DNA of 64,000 nt from Flavobacteriales bacterium (GCA_016721005.1 JADKJM010000007.1:1-64000), one strand, 5' to 3'. Numbered from the stretch's first letter, positions 1-9,458 are shown. The notes: generated by a model from the letters alone, not told the origin. Numbers and translations are program-made.

Positions 1-123
1 ATGCTGGACCGACGCGAGCAAACGCGCAGGGCAGCGCGCAAAGCAACCAACGAGTGCGTCCACGAGTTCCAGCGATCAACCGGTAGAGATGCGTGATGAG
101 AAGTGGACGACCTGCCGTTCTAG
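1..123 (+). CDS. ssb: Single-stranded DNA-binding protein, 3' end only (frameshifted)
   Basis: Only the C-terminal tail of SSB is present. The last codons before the TAG at 121-123 read VDDLPF, the acidic tip by which SSB recruits replication and repair proteins. Upstream, in another frame from about position 32, a Ser/Thr/Gln-rich stretch (QPTSASTSSSDQPVE) looks like the usual disordered SSB linker, so a frameshift lies between about 85 and 103. The OB-fold is outside the window. ssb directly upstream of gldE is a common arrangement in Bacteroidota, which supports the call. Confidence 0.7.
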
Positions 124-126
124 TTC

Positions 127-1469
127 CACTCCATCCTTGTACCACTAGTCCTCCCACTCGGGCCCCTCTCCGCCACCCGTTGTTCATCGCGCTGTATTGG
201 CGTTCACCGGATGCCACATCGGTCCTCCTGTTGTTGGGTGATCTGGCGTTGTTGGTGGTGAGCGCGGCCACGAGTGCGAGCGAAGTGGCGCTCGCTCCTT
301 GACGCCCACGCAACTCCGCGACCTGAAGGGAGCGCGGCGTGGGGCCACCGGGTGATGGAACTCCTCTCGAAGCCAGCGGCGATTGCTTTGCGACGATCCT
401 GATCGCGAACAACTTCATGAACATCGGCGTGGTGGTCCTGAGCACGGTGGCGGTATCGTCGCTGTTGGAGGTGGAGCGTATGCCCGAATATCTGGTCTTC
501 ATCATCCAGTGCTGGTGGTCACCTTCATCATCCTGCTTGTCGGGGAGGTGTTTGTCCGAAGGTGTACGCCACGAACAATCCCATGAAGGTGGCGCAGGTG
601 ATGTCCCGGCTGCGCCGATCATGCGGTGGCTCTTCAAACCTGTGAGCGAAACGCTTCGTGGGCAGCACCACCTTCATCTGAAAAGCGGTTCAAGAAGCGC
701 CAATCGAATTTCTCCATGGATGCGTTGGGACACGCGCTGGACCTGACGAAGGACGCGAGCACCACGGCGGAGGAACAGGTGACCCTGCGCGGGATTGTGA
801 AGTTCGGAACTACGAGGTGAAGCAAGCTGATGCGGCCGCGCACGGAGATGGTGGCCTTCGACCGCGACCTCACGTTCCAGCAACTGCTCACGGCGATCGT
901 GGAGAGCGGGTTCTCCCGCGTTCCTGTGTATGAAGAGACCATGGACCGGTGGTGGGCATGCTCTACATCAAGGACGTGCTGCCGCACATCAGCAAGACGG
1001 ATCTGATTGGCACACGCTGCTGCGCGCACCTACTTCGTTCCGAGGCGAAGAAGCTGGACGACCTGCGAAGGAGTTCCAAGCGGAGAAAGTACACCTTACC
1101 GTGGTGGTGGATGAACATGGCGGTACCAGTGGCATCATCACGCTGGAGGATGCGATCGAGGAGATCGTCGGGAGATGACGGACGAATCGATGAGGAGGAC
1201 CCGGACTACAGCAAGCCCGATGACCACACGCGGGTTCGAGGGACGCGCATCGCTCTCCGATGTGTACCGTGTGCTCGGCATCGATGGTGAACTGTTCGAG
1301 GAGAACAAGGGCGACGAGCGGAACACTGGGCGGCTTCAATCCCAACTCACGGGCCGCATACCGAAGAAGGGTGAGCGTGTGGACCTACGGAACTTCTCCT
1401 TCACCGTGGAAGCCTCGGACAACAAACGGGTACGCTGCGAAACTCGTGATGCGCGATGAAGCGAAGTAG
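127..1469 (+). pseudogene. gldE: GldE-like CBS-domain membrane protein, broken by several frameshifts
   Basis: Pieces in all three forward frames assemble into one GldE/CorC-type protein. An N-terminal piece has a membrane segment ending SAATSASEVAL and then, in another frame, LTPTQLRDLK. Mid-gene pieces match CBS-pair sequence (MLYIKDVLPHI; LTVVVDEHGGTSGIITLEDA near 1100-1170). A tail containing FTVEASDNKRV precedes the end LVMRDEAK at 1469. GldE is an inner-membrane DUF21/CBS/CorC protein needed for gliding in Flavobacterium and thought to work with GldD. The next gene is gldD, with about 14 bp of overlap. The true start is unclear. Breaks also occur in ssb, gldD and ctaA nearby, so sequencing error is more likely than real decay. 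Confidence 0.65.
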
Positions 1470-2035
1470 TTGGCTTCTGCTTCCGCTGCTGCTCACCGCG
1501 TGTGGTGATGATGTGGTGCCCAAGCCGAAGGGCTGGCCACGCATCGACCTGCCGGAACGGGAGCTACGTTCTGTGGTCCGCCGCACCGTTCACCGTGGGA
1601 GATCCCGTGTACGGACGCACGGTGGAACGCACGGCCAGCGAAGGCGGACGCTGGTTCGACCCTGCGTTTCGCGCACCAACGCGCCACCGTGCATTTCACC
1701 GACACCATCAACGGACGCTTGGCGGAATGACCGAGGAGGCACACGACTTCAAGCGGAAGCACGAATCGATGGCGGCGCGATCAACAGCGAACGCGTGTTG
1801 CACGATAGCACGCGGGTCTTCGGACGCTCTTCGATGTGGAGGTAATGCACCAGCCCCTTCGTGATGTACCCGACCGACAGCACGGACAATTTCCCTGTAC
1901 GCCTCGCTCTATTTCGACACGCGACCGAACGCGGATCTGTTGGCGCCTGTGACCGAACGATTGCGGCAGGACACGCGGCACTTCGCGGCTACGTTGCGGT
2001 GGCAGGGGTCCTCCGACCTGTCGCGCAATGCCTGA
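1456..2035 (+). pseudogene. gldD: Gliding motility lipoprotein GldD, broken by frameshifts
   Basis: The start is clear: MKRSSWLLLPLLLTACGDD is a lipoprotein signal with lipobox LTAC, followed by VPKPKGWPRIDLPE, the typical opening of GldD. Further pieces in other frames continue the family: WFDPAF near 1660, an INSERVLHDSTRVFG-like stretch near 1790-1820, and SLYFDTRPNADLLAPV then LRQDTRHFAATLRWQG near 1905-2005. The last frame stops with TGA at 2033-2035. The assembled length of about 190 residues matches GldD, a lipoprotein required for gliding and T9SS function. At least three frameshifts are needed. The 3' end overlaps the convergent ctaA end by roughly 45 bp. Confidence 0.7.
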
Positions 2036-3062
2036 GCAGGACCGCAAGCAGGACGACCGCGCCGAGCTGGTGCAACACGCCGAGTTCGATCCGCACTGCG
2101 GTGAGCAGTGTGAGAACGCCCAGTAGGAACTGCACGGCTACGGCTGCGATCAGCCATACCCAGATCTTCTGCAATGCGTCGATCCGTCGGAAACGGAAGG
2201 CCACGCCCACGATCACTGCGGCCACCAGCCATGCGAGGTTGCGATGCACGAACTGCACGCCATCCTTGTGGTCGGCGAAGTCCTTCCAGAACGAGCCGAA
2301 AGCGGTGACGTTCTCCGGCATGAATTCACCGTTCATCAGTGGCCATGTGTTGTAGACGTACCCAGCGTTGAGACCTGCGGTGAAGGCGCCCCAGATCACT
2401 TGCAGCGCAAAGAGCACCAACGCGATGCGCATCCATTTGCCGGGAGTACTTCCATCCGAAGCGAAACCGCGACGCGCATTGCGCAGATCGAAGACCGTCC
2501 ACAATGCCAGCGCAAGAACGAACAAGGCCGCGACCAAGTGGATCGCCAAACGGAAGTGGCTCACATCCACCAGCAGTTGGCCGTTGGAGTCCTTCTGATC
2601 CACCAGCCCGCTCTTCACCATGAACCAACGAAGCGGGCCACGACGGCGCCGCCCAACAGGATCCACAATGTGCGCTTCATCAGCCAGCCTTTCAATCTTC
2701 CTTGCCGCCAGAAGACAACAAAGGGATCGCGAAGACCAAGCCCATCAACCGGCCCCAGTTGCGGTGCAGGTATTCCCAAGTATCCGCTTGAAGCCCGACA
2801 GATCCATGTCGGCATTCATCAAGCTGTACTCGGGGATCCGCTTGTAGGCATCGAACTCAGCTTGCCATGCCACATCGTTCATCGGCGGGATCGCACCGGA
2901 GATCGGCTTCCATTCCGTGATGCTCAATCCGCTTTCCGTGAGCCGCGTGATGCCGCCGATGATCACCATGCAGGCGATCATGACACAACCGGTGATCAGC
3001 CAAATGATCACGGGCTTTTTCGACTTCACTGCGGATGCGCTCACGGGCCGCGAAACTAGCAT
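1989..3062 (-). pseudogene. ctaA: COX15/CtaA-family heme A synthase, frameshifted
   Basis: Reverse-strand pieces form one COX15/CtaA protein, the membrane enzyme that oxidises heme O to heme A for cytochrome oxidase. The first piece carries KKPVIIWLITGCVMIACMV and GGITRLTESGLSITEWKP, the family hallmark. A second frame gives EYLHRNWGRLMGLVFAIP, a third FVVFWRQGRLKGW, and a fourth FMVKSGL and the C-terminal half with HRNLAWLVAAV and LGVLHQLGAVVLL. Breaks fall near 2760, 2710 and 2630. I chose the start at 3062 because the alternative at 3110 lies inside a terminator hairpin. Nearby broken genes suggest sequencing error. Confidence 0.75.
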
Positions 3063-3092
3063 GAGGCAATGCCACGGATCGCGCAGAAAACA

Positions 3093-3126
3093 GAAAGGGG
3101 ATGGATCCAAGGATCCATCCCCTTTC
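3093..3126 (-). terminator. Perfect 16-bp stem-loop after the HMA lipoprotein gene
   Basis: GAAAGGGGATGGATCC (3093-3108) pairs exactly with GGATCCATCCCCTTTC (3111-3126) across a 2-base loop. It sits 17 bp beyond the stop of the reverse-strand HMA-domain gene and just before the ctaA start, so it most likely ends that transcript. The U-run is weak. Confidence 0.7.
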
Positions 3127-3142
3127 CGAAAAGATCGAGCGA

Positions 3143-3658
3143 TCAGTTCCGCAGGATCCGGCTCAAGAGCATGAGGATGCTCGGCAGTACCACTTCACGC
3201 GGTGAAAGCACGCTCACTTCGCCGTCCACTTCCGCCGTCTTGTCCTGTCCCTTGGAAGCGGACTTACCGACAACCTCCTTCGTGATGGACACCGCAACGA
3301 CCTTGTACTGTCCGTCGTGCAGCTTCTGCACGGCTTCGATCATCTGTGCATCCGTGATCTTCTTGTCGTCGTAGGTCACAATGGCGTGATCAGGACCTTC
3401 TTCGTCGTTCATCTTGATCTCGGTGGCCGAAACGCCCAATGCCGCAAGCGCCTTCTTGATGGAACCGCCGCACATCATCTCGCAACTCATGCCTTCGATG
3501 CTCAGGTCGGCCATGGTCACCGGTGTGCCACTGGAGATGATCACCTCCTTCACTACGCGCTCCACGCCGACCGCAGAAGCCACTTGCTCCGGGGCATTGG
3601 TGCCGCAAGCGAAGAGAAGGGAGATGGTGACGAGCGGGAGAAGGAGGCGCGAGGTCAT
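3143..3658 (-). CDS. Lipoprotein with a heavy-metal-associated (HMA) domain
   Basis: A 171-residue secreted protein. The N-terminus (MTSRLLLPLVTISLLFACG) is a lipoprotein signal with a Cys at the lipobox. Residues about 45-120 resemble an HMA fold: DLSIEGMSCEMMCGGSIKKAL is the metal-binding beta-alpha segment, with an altered CxxxC spacing in place of CxxC, followed by AIVTYDDKKITDAQMIEAV. A role in binding or sensing a soft metal such as copper at the envelope is inferred from the family. The start at 3658 places the signal peptide at the N-terminus; an upstream ATG would add ten unlikely residues. The gene stands alone and ends at a strong hairpin. The C-terminal 40 residues are not recognised. 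Confidence 0.7.
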   Translation of the reverse strand: MTSRLLLPLVTISLLFACGTNAPEQVASAVGVERVVKEVIISSGTPVTMADLSIEGMSCEMMCGGSIKKALAALGVSATEIKMNDEEGPDHAIVTYDDKKITDAQMIEAVQKLHDGQYKVVAVSITKEVVGKSASKGQDKTAEVDGEVSVLSPREVVLPSILMLLSRILRN

Positions 3659-3804
3659 GGTCCTGTCAGTTCTGCTCATGGGACGCACGAGCGGTTGAAT
3701 TCGTTACAAATGTAACCGGCACGAAGGGCAACGGATAGTTTTGGCGCCGCTTGTGCCCACGGTGCGATACCAAGCGCGCCGTTCGGCCCACGCCAAGAGT
3801 TGAA

Positions 3805-4710
3805 ATGGACCGTGAGCAACGCCCGGGAGGGATCTGGCTGATCCTCGCCATCCTCGCGCTGATCTGGGGCAGTTCCTTCATCCTGATGAAGCGCGGCCTC
3901 TTTCACGATGGCGTGCCTGTTCTCACCTCGTGGCAAGTAGCCACGGCGCGGCTGTCCATCGCGTGGTTGGCCCTTTCCCCGATCCTTCTCCGCCACATCC
4001 GGCTGTTCCCGAAGCACTGGCTGCCCTTGCTGGGGACCGGCATGCTCGGCAACGGCGTGCCTATGTTCTTGTACGCCACCGCGCAAACGCGGATCGATAG
4101 CGCCTTGAGCGGCATGCTGAACGGCCTCACACCGCTGATGACCCTGCTCACGGGCCTGCTGTTCTTCGGTACCCGGGCGCGTGGGGTGCATTTGATCGGG
4201 ATCATCCTCGGTCTGGTCGGCGCAGCGGGCCTGATCGCCTTCAACAGCAAGGATGGTTTGCCGTCATGGTCGGCGTATGCGCTGTTGCCGATCCTTGGGA
4301 CGATCGGCTACGGCTTCAGCGGCAACATCGTGAAGAAGTACCTGTACATGTTACCGCCCAGGGCCACATCCGCGCTGGCGCTTACGTGGGTGGGGCCGGT
4401 GAGCATCGGCTTGGCCTTGGGAAGCGGATTGCCGGAAACACTGCGTACCGATCCGCACGCGTGGAGCGCGCTCGGTCACGTGGCGGTGCTGGCCGTGTTC
4501 AGTTCCGCGCTCGCGTTGGTGCTGTGGAACGTGCTCCTCCAGCGCACGTCGGCGCTGAATGCTTCCACCGTGACCTACCTGATGCCCGTGGTGGCGATCG
4601 GGTGGGGGTTGATGGATGGCGAGACCGTGGGTTGGCAACAAATGGCGATGATCGGGTTGGTGCTCAGTGGAGTGTACCTCGTGAGCGTGGCGGAACGCGT
4701 GCGGAGGTGA
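3805..4710 (+). CDS. EamA/DMT-superfamily transporter
   Basis: A 301-residue polytopic membrane protein with about ten hydrophobic helices in two halves, as in EamA (drug/metabolite) transporters. The opening IWLILAILALIWGSSFILMK is the classic first helix with the WGSSF motif. The second half has GYGFSGNIVKKYL, SSALALVLWNVLLQ and a final helix MIGLVLSGVYLVSVAE. Substrate is unknown; family members export metabolites or amino acids. The ATG at 3805 is preferred over a TTG at 3751 because the latter adds a Cys/Arg-rich leader before the first helix. An inverted-repeat element follows. Confidence 0.8.
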   Translation: MDREQRPGGIWLILAILALIWGSSFILMKRGLFHDGVPVLTSWQVATARLSIAWLALSPILLRHIRLFPKHWLPLLGTGMLGNGVPMFLYATAQTRIDSALSGMLNGLTPLMTLLTGLLFFGTRARGVHLIGIILGLVGAAGLIAFNSKDGLPSWSAYALLPILGTIGYGFSGNIVKKYLYMLPPRATSALALTWVGPVSIGLALGSGLPETLRTDPHAWSALGHVAVLAVFSSALALVLWNVLLQRTSALNASTVTYLMPVVAIGWGLMDGETVGWQQMAMIGLVLSGVYLVSVAERVRR

Positions 4711-4712
4711 AT

Positions 4713-4845
4713 GCAGGAGCAGTTGCCAGTAGGCAATAGGCAGGCGCAGGGGCAAACGAGATCGTTCGGAGCTGACGAGTTTCCCTTTGAGGTGATCTGA
4801 AGCGCAATAGACGATCACTTGCCCCTGAGCCTGCCGCCTGCTCCT
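4713..4845. repeat. MITE-like inverted-repeat element, about 133 bp
   Basis: The 160-bp gap between the EamA transporter and the glycosyltransferase is mostly one element. Its left arm (about 4714-4755: AGGAGCAG...GGCAGGCGCAGGGGCAA) is complementary to the right arm (about 4818-4845: TTGCCCCTGAGCCTGCC...CTGCTCCT), with a few mismatches and a short insertion on the left. No ORF lies inside. This is the layout of a small non-autonomous mobile repeat; no target duplication was identified. Confidence 0.55.
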
Positions 4846-4870
4846 TTCTCGAAAAACCGAACTTCGCGCC

Positions 4871-5629
4871 ATGTACTTGGGACAGAAAGTAGTGGTGGTG
4901 CTTCCGGCGTATCGCGCGGCGCTCACATTGAAGAAGACCTATGACGAGATCCCCTTCGATGTGGTGGATGAAGTGGTGCTGGTGGACGACAAGAGCCCGG
5001 ACAACACCGTGCAGGTTGCGCGGGAGATGGGCTTGAAGCACATTGTGGAGCACCAGAAGAACACGGGCTACGGCGGCAACCAGAAGAGCTGCTACGACAA
5101 GGCGAAGGAACTCGGCGCGGACATCGTGGTGATGCTTCACCCGGATTACCAGTACACGCCGAAGCTGATGATGAGCATGATCACGCTGATCGGCAACGAT
5201 GTGTATCCGGTGGTCTTCGGCTCACGCATCCTTGGTGGCGGCGCGCTGAAGGGCGGCATGCCGATGTACAAGTACATCTTCAACCGCATGCTCACGCTCG
5301 GACAGAACATCCTGATGAACGAGAAGCTGAGCGAATACCACACCGGGTACCGTGCCTTCCACCGCAAGGTGCTGGATGCGTGTCCGTACCACGAGTGCTC
5401 GGATGACTTCGTGTTCGACAACCAGATGATCGCGCAGATCTTCTGGAAGAAGTTCGAGATCGCGGAGATCACTTGCCCAACGAAATACTTCGAGGAAGCG
5501 AGCAGCATCAACTTCAGCCGCAGCATGACGTATGGCCTTGGTGTGGTGCGCACGAGTTGGCGTTACTTCCTGGCGCGCACCGGGATCATGCAATGGGGCC
5601 TGCTCGGCAAGCGCCCGGCATCCACCTGA
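4871..5629 (+). CDS. Glycosyltransferase family 2 (dolichyl/polyprenyl-phosphate sugar synthase-like)
   Basis: A 252-residue GT-A fold enzyme. The N-terminus VVVVLPAYRAALTLKKTYDEI is the nucleotide-sugar binding start, followed by EVVLVDDKSPDNT (acidic motif), NTGYGGNQKSCYDKA, and VVMLHPDYQY where the metal-binding DxD-like residues lie. SEYHTGYRAFHRKVL is the conserved acceptor loop of DPM1-like enzymes. There is no obvious C-terminal membrane domain. It probably transfers a sugar to polyprenyl phosphate. The GT39 membrane glycosyltransferase 9 bp downstream would use such a lipid-linked donor, which suggests an operon for protein or envelope glycosylation. The sugar is unknown. Confidence 0.8.
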   Translation: MYLGQKVVVVLPAYRAALTLKKTYDEIPFDVVDEVVLVDDKSPDNTVQVAREMGLKHIVEHQKNTGYGGNQKSCYDKAKELGADIVVMLHPDYQYTPKLMMSMITLIGNDVYPVVFGSRILGGGALKGGMPMYKYIFNRMLTLGQNILMNEKLSEYHTGYRAFHRKVLDACPYHECSDDFVFDNQMIAQIFWKKFEIAEITCPTKYFEEASSINFSRSMTYGLGVVRTSWRYFLARTGIMQWGLLGKRPAST

Positions 5630-5638
5630 TCCGCCGCC

Positions 5639-7282
5639 ATGCCAACCCGCGGTCGTATCCAGTTGTACATCATCCTTGCCGCGGCGCTGCTGTTCATTCC
5701 GGGCTTGGGAGCGGTCCACCTGTTCGATTGGGACGAGATCAACTTCGCGGAGATCGCGCGTGAGATGGTGGTGAGCGGTGATCGGTCGCAACCGCAGATG
5801 GGCTTTGAGCCCTTCCACGAGAAGCCACCGCTGTTCATGTGGATGCAAGCCGCGAGCATGGCCGCGTTCGGCGTGGGTGAATTCGCTGCCCGCTTTCCCA
5901 ACGCGATCTGCGGAATACTCACCCTGCTCGTGCTGTTCCGCATCGGCGAACAATTGCGTGGACGGGTGTTCGGCATGCTCTGGTCATTGGCGTACATCGG
6001 CTCCATCCTTCCGCACCTCTACTTCCGCAGCGGCATCATCGATCCGTGGTTCAACCTCTTCATCTTCCTCGGCCTCCACGCCCTCATCACCATGGTGCAT
6101 CGGGACCCGAAGCGACAGGCCGGTGCGATGAACGCGCGGCGCGATACGCACGCTTGGTTGGCCGGCATCTTCCTCGGCTTGGCGGTGTTGACCAAAGGCC
6201 CGGTCGGCATACTCATTCCCGGGCTGGTAATGGGAGTGTACTGGATAGTGGGGCGATTCAAGTCCTTCATGCGTTGGCAACGGCTGGGGATCATCGCGAT
6301 CGGAGCCCTGATCACGCTCGGATCCTGGGCCGTCGTGGACCTACTTCGCAACGGCCCGGAGTTCATGTCGGCCTTCTTCCAGCGGCAGGTGGCCATGCTC
6401 ACCACCGAGGATGCCGGACACGGTGGCTTCTTCGGTTATCACTTCGTGGTGCTGCTGATCGGTTGCTTTCCTGCATCACTGTTCGCGTTTCGGGAGTTCT
6501 TCAAGTCCACACGTACTTCGGATGCCACGGAGAACGATCACCGGCGCTGGATGGTGATCCTGTTCTGGGTGGTGCTGATCCTGTTCAGCATCGTGAAGAC
6601 CAAGATCGTCCACTACAGCAGCTTGTGTTATTTCCCGCTCACCTACCTCGCTGCGTTGCAACTCGAACGCATCTGGCGGGAACGCAACGGCTTCGGATGG
6701 GTGCGCTACACCATCGGTCCGGTGGGGATGCTGTTCGTGATCGCCACGATCGCGTTGCCGATCGCGGGGAACCACATCGATACGATCAAGCCGCTCTTCG
6801 CGCAGGATCCGTTCGCGCTGGCCAACTTGGATGCGCGCGTGAATTGGACCGGATGGGAGGTGTTGCCGGGAGTGCTGCTGCTTGCGGTATTCGGGATCGG
6901 CCATGTACTGTACGAGCGGCGATCCTTCCGCGCGAGCTTGATCACTGTCTTCGCCGGTTCCGCTTTGTTCGTGACCACCACGCTCTTCTTCTTCATCAAC
7001 CACATCGAAGCGTATTCGCAGCGCGCGGCCGTGGAGTTCTTCGAAAGCAAGGCCGGAGAACGCTGCTGGCTGATGACCAAGGGCTACAAGAGCTACGTGC
7101 CGGAGTTCTACGGTCGCGTGACCGAGGCGGCGCCTGCCGAGGACATCCTGTTGCACGGAACCATCGATCGTCCGGTGTACTTGAGTTGCAAGATCACGAG
7201 TGCGGATGAGGTCCGCGCATTGCAGGACTTCACCGAGATCGGCAACACCAACGGGTTTGTATTCTTCAAACGGGAGCCCTAG
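5639..7282 (+). CDS. Glycosyltransferase family 39 (ArnT/PMT-like) membrane protein
   Basis: A 547-residue integral membrane protein with about 11 hydrophobic helices. After the first helix comes HLFDWDEINFAEIAREM, the acidic first periplasmic loop of ArnT/PMT enzymes (W-D-E before a catalytic-type Asp/Glu), and then FEPFHEKPPLFMWMQA, the conserved H-E-K-P-P motif. AWLAGIFLGLAVLTKGPVGI is another family signature. The C-terminal 120 residues are soluble and periplasmic. GT39 enzymes move a sugar from a polyprenyl-phosphate donor to lipid A or protein. The GT2 gene just upstream likely supplies the donor. The acceptor cannot be read from sequence. Confidence 0.8.
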   Translation: MPTRGRIQLYIILAAALLFIPGLGAVHLFDWDEINFAEIAREMVVSGDRSQPQMGFEPFHEKPPLFMWMQAASMAAFGVGEFAARFPNAICGILTLLVLFRIGEQLRGRVFGMLWSLAYIGSILPHLYFRSGIIDPWFNLFIFLGLHALITMVHRDPKRQAGAMNARRDTHAWLAGIFLGLAVLTKGPVGILIPGLVMGVYWIVGRFKSFMRWQRLGIIAIGALITLGSWAVVDLLRNGPEFMSAFFQRQVAMLTTEDAGHGGFFGYHFVVLLIGCFPASLFAFREFFKSTRTSDATENDHRRWMVILFWVVLILFSIVKTKIVHYSSLCYFPLTYLAALQLERIWRERNGFGWVRYTIGPVGMLFVIATIALPIAGNHIDTIKPLFAQDPFALANLDARVNWTGWEVLPGVLLLAVFGIGHVLYERRSFRASLITVFAGSALFVTTTLFFFINHIEAYSQRAAVEFFESKAGERCWLMTKGYKSYVPEFYGRVTEAAPAEDILLHGTIDRPVYLSCKITSADEVRALQDFTEIGNTNGFVFFKREP

Positions 7283-7329
7283 GTCGTTCGGTACAGGCAC
7301 CTACCTTTCGGTACCAAACCATTCGACCC

Positions 7330-9141
7330 ATGCGCCAGCAGTACGTTCTCCGTTCATTCTTCTCCCTCTTCTTGATCGCCCTTCTCGCCAGCGCAAGCAT
7401 GGCCCAAGGCGACACATGTACCACCGCACTTCAAGTCGTCAGTGGGGTGTACAACGCTGATGGTCCGATGACCGGATATGCGGGTCCGAGTTGCGGCAGT
7501 GGCACCAATGGAGATTGGTATCGCTACACGGCCACGTTCACGGGCACGATCAAGATCACAAGCTGCCATCCGCTGAACAATGGTTTGAGTTTCGATACGT
7601 ACTTGAAGGTCTTCAGTGGGAACTGCGATGCGCTGGTCTGCATCGGCAACAATGACGATATGGGGCAAGCGGGCCAAGGATGTCCGAACAACGCTTTCGC
7701 TTCCTATCTGCAGGTGAACGTCACTGCGGGGCAGGACTACTTCATTGTGTGGACCAACACCTTCAGCAGCATCCCGTTCTATTGGGAGTTGAGCGAGTGC
7801 GCGGGCACCGCCACCGGCGCCACCTATTTCGACAACAACAACAACGGCACGCGTGAACCAGGAGAAGCGCACGTCCCGGTGGTGATGTTGGTACAACCCG
7901 GTGATCACTATGTGTATTCCGGCAGCGATCCGTATTCGCTGTGTACGGACATGGGCACTCACACCATCACGGTGCCCACACCGCCGCTTTACCACACCAC
8001 TGTTCCTGCATCGCAGTCCTTCACCATCGCGGCGCTCGGTGATCAGATCACTGGTATGGACTTCGGATTCCAAGGCATACCGGGCATCTACGACGGTGCG
8101 GTGAATCTCTGGGGATGGAACCCGTGGATCGGGAACAACACCACCTTGCACATCGGCTATTCCAACATCGGCACCGAGGACATCACGCCCACCATCGCAC
8201 TCACGCTCGACCCGGTGCTCTCCTATGTCTCGGCCACCACCACGGCCACTAGTGTCAATGGTCAGACGATCATCTGGGCCTTACCTGTGATGTCCCCTGG
8301 AACCAGCGGCAGTATCACGGTCACGGTGTACACCGACCCGGCCACCACGCCGAACCAATCGGTGCTGGACTACGTGGTGCTCACCACTGCCGAGACCGAC
8401 ATCAACATGGTGAACAACACGGATGATGTGCATGGTCATGCCTCCACTTCCTTCGATCCGAACGACAAGGCCGTGAGCGAAGAGTTCATCACCCCACAGG
8501 ATGTCGTGGATCAGAAGCAGTTGGAATACACCGTGCGCTTCCAGAACACAGGCAACGCACCTGCGGTGAACATCGTGATCAAGGACAGCCTCGATGCCGA
8601 CTGGGACCTCAGCACCTTCGAGATGGTCGGTGCAACGCATCCGTACACATTGACGATCAACAATGAGGTCGCCATCTGGACCTTCGCGAACATCATGCTC
8701 CCCACCGAGGACAGCGATGGGATGGGCAGCCAAGGCAGCTTCCAATATCGTGTGGCACCGAAGAGCAGCTTGAACCTCGGCGAGCAACTGACCAATCGCG
8801 CCGACATCTACTTCGACTACAACGAACCCGTGCTCACCAACACCACGGTGACCACCGTGGCACTCAGCACCGCCCTCGCTGAAAATGCGCTGCGCAACGG
8901 ATTGTTCATCGCACCCTCACCGAGCAACGGCATGATCAACATTCGTTGGGCCGATGCACGGTTGAACATCGCGCGCTTCAATGTGATCGACGCGATGGGC
9001 CGCGTGGTCTTCACCACCAACCTGACCGGCGTGAACAACACCAGGAGCATGGACCTTTCCTTCCTGTCCGAAGGAAGTTACGTGGCACGTTTGATCGGTG
9101 ATCGTGCCGAGGGTTGGACGCGGTTCGTGATCCATCGGTGA
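7330..9141 (+). CDS. Secreted T9SS type A sorting-domain protein with DUF11/SdrD-like repeats
   Basis: A 603-residue exported protein. Residues 1-25 form a signal peptide (SFFSLFLIALLASASMA). Residues about 30-155 look like a pre-peptidase-type beta domain. Residues about 160-245 resemble an SdrD_B-type collagen-adhesin repeat (TYFDNNNNGTREPGE). The middle has DUF11-like segments, with FDPNDKAVS and LEYTVRFQNTGNAPAVNIVI typical of Bacteroidota cell-surface proteins. The last ~80 residues (IAPSPSNGMINIRW ... SEGSYVARLIG) are a T9SS sorting domain. It is predicted to be exported through T9SS and attached or released at the surface. No catalytic motif is seen. A terminator hairpin follows. Confidence 0.8.
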   Translation: MRQQYVLRSFFSLFLIALLASASMAQGDTCTTALQVVSGVYNADGPMTGYAGPSCGSGTNGDWYRYTATFTGTIKITSCHPLNNGLSFDTYLKVFSGNCDALVCIGNNDDMGQAGQGCPNNAFASYLQVNVTAGQDYFIVWTNTFSSIPFYWELSECAGTATGATYFDNNNNGTREPGEAHVPVVMLVQPGDHYVYSGSDPYSLCTDMGTHTITVPTPPLYHTTVPASQSFTIAALGDQITGMDFGFQGIPGIYDGAVNLWGWNPWIGNNTTLHIGYSNIGTEDITPTIALTLDPVLSYVSATTTATSVNGQTIIWALPVMSPGTSGSITVTVYTDPATTPNQSVLDYVVLTTAETDINMVNNTDDVHGHASTSFDPNDKAVSEEFITPQDVVDQKQLEYTVRFQNTGNAPAVNIVIKDSLDADWDLSTFEMVGATHPYTLTINNEVAIWTFANIMLPTEDSDGMGSQGSFQYRVAPKSSLNLGEQLTNRADIYFDYNEPVLTNTTVTTVALSTALAENALRNGLFIAPSPSNGMINIRWADARLNIARFNVIDAMGRVVFTTNLTGVNNTRSMDLSFLSEGSYVARLIGDRAEGWTRFVIHR

Positions 9142-9160
9142 TCCTTCTCGAAAACTTTTT

Positions 9161-9194
9161 AGAAGAGCGTTCGCCATCTGGTGAACGCTCTTCT
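9161..9194 (+). terminator. Stem-loop terminator after the T9SS cargo gene
   Basis: AGAAGAGCGTTCGCC (9161-9175) pairs with GGTGAACGCTCTTCT (9180-9194) with one G-T pair and a 4-base loop, 20 bp past the stop of the upstream gene. It separates that gene from hicB. Confidence 0.65.
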
Positions 9195-9230
9195 TCATTG
9201 GCGCATGCCGCACTCGCTTACCTTCGAGCC

Positions 9231-9458
9231 ATGGAACGCAAGATCCTGATCCACATCGAGAAGCTGCCTGAAGGTGTCTATCTCGCTACATCGGAAAGCA
9301 TCCAAGGTCTGGTCGCGCAGGGCAGGACGATCGCCGAGACGTTGGAGATCGCACGGGACGTGGCCAAGAAGCTGCTGGAGTCGCAGGCACCCGGCACCTC
9401 CGATCAACTCAAAGGGTTCGATGACTCATTTGATTACCCACTCGTCATCGGCTATTGA
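9231..9458 (+). CDS. hicB: HicB-family antitoxin
   Basis: A 75-residue protein with the HicB partial RNase-H-like fold: KILIHIEKLPEGVYLATSESIQGLVAQGRT is the beta-strand core with the usual 'x-S-x-x-I-x-G-L-x-x-x-G-x-T' pattern, followed by the helix TLEIARDVAKKLLES. HicB neutralises HicA by masking its active site and often autoregulates the operon. No DNA-binding extension is visible, so this is a short HicB. The ATG at 9231 is the natural start; a longer frame from 9114 runs through the upstream hairpin. It stops with TGA immediately before the hicA ATG, so the pair is probably co-translated. Order is antitoxin first, the reverse of E. coli hicAB. Confidence 0.8.
   Translation: MERKILIHIEKLPEGVYLATSESIQGLVAQGRTIAETLEIARDVAKKLLESQAPGTSDQLKGFDDSFDYPLVIGY

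Noticed and set aside
339..746. Independent small genes suggested by ORFs in the first 2 kb
   Set aside because: They are pieces of gldE and gldD in changed frames.
5639..7282. Calling the GT39 gene arnT
   Set aside because: Family motifs fit, but the acceptor and sugar cannot be read from sequence, so no symbol was assigned.
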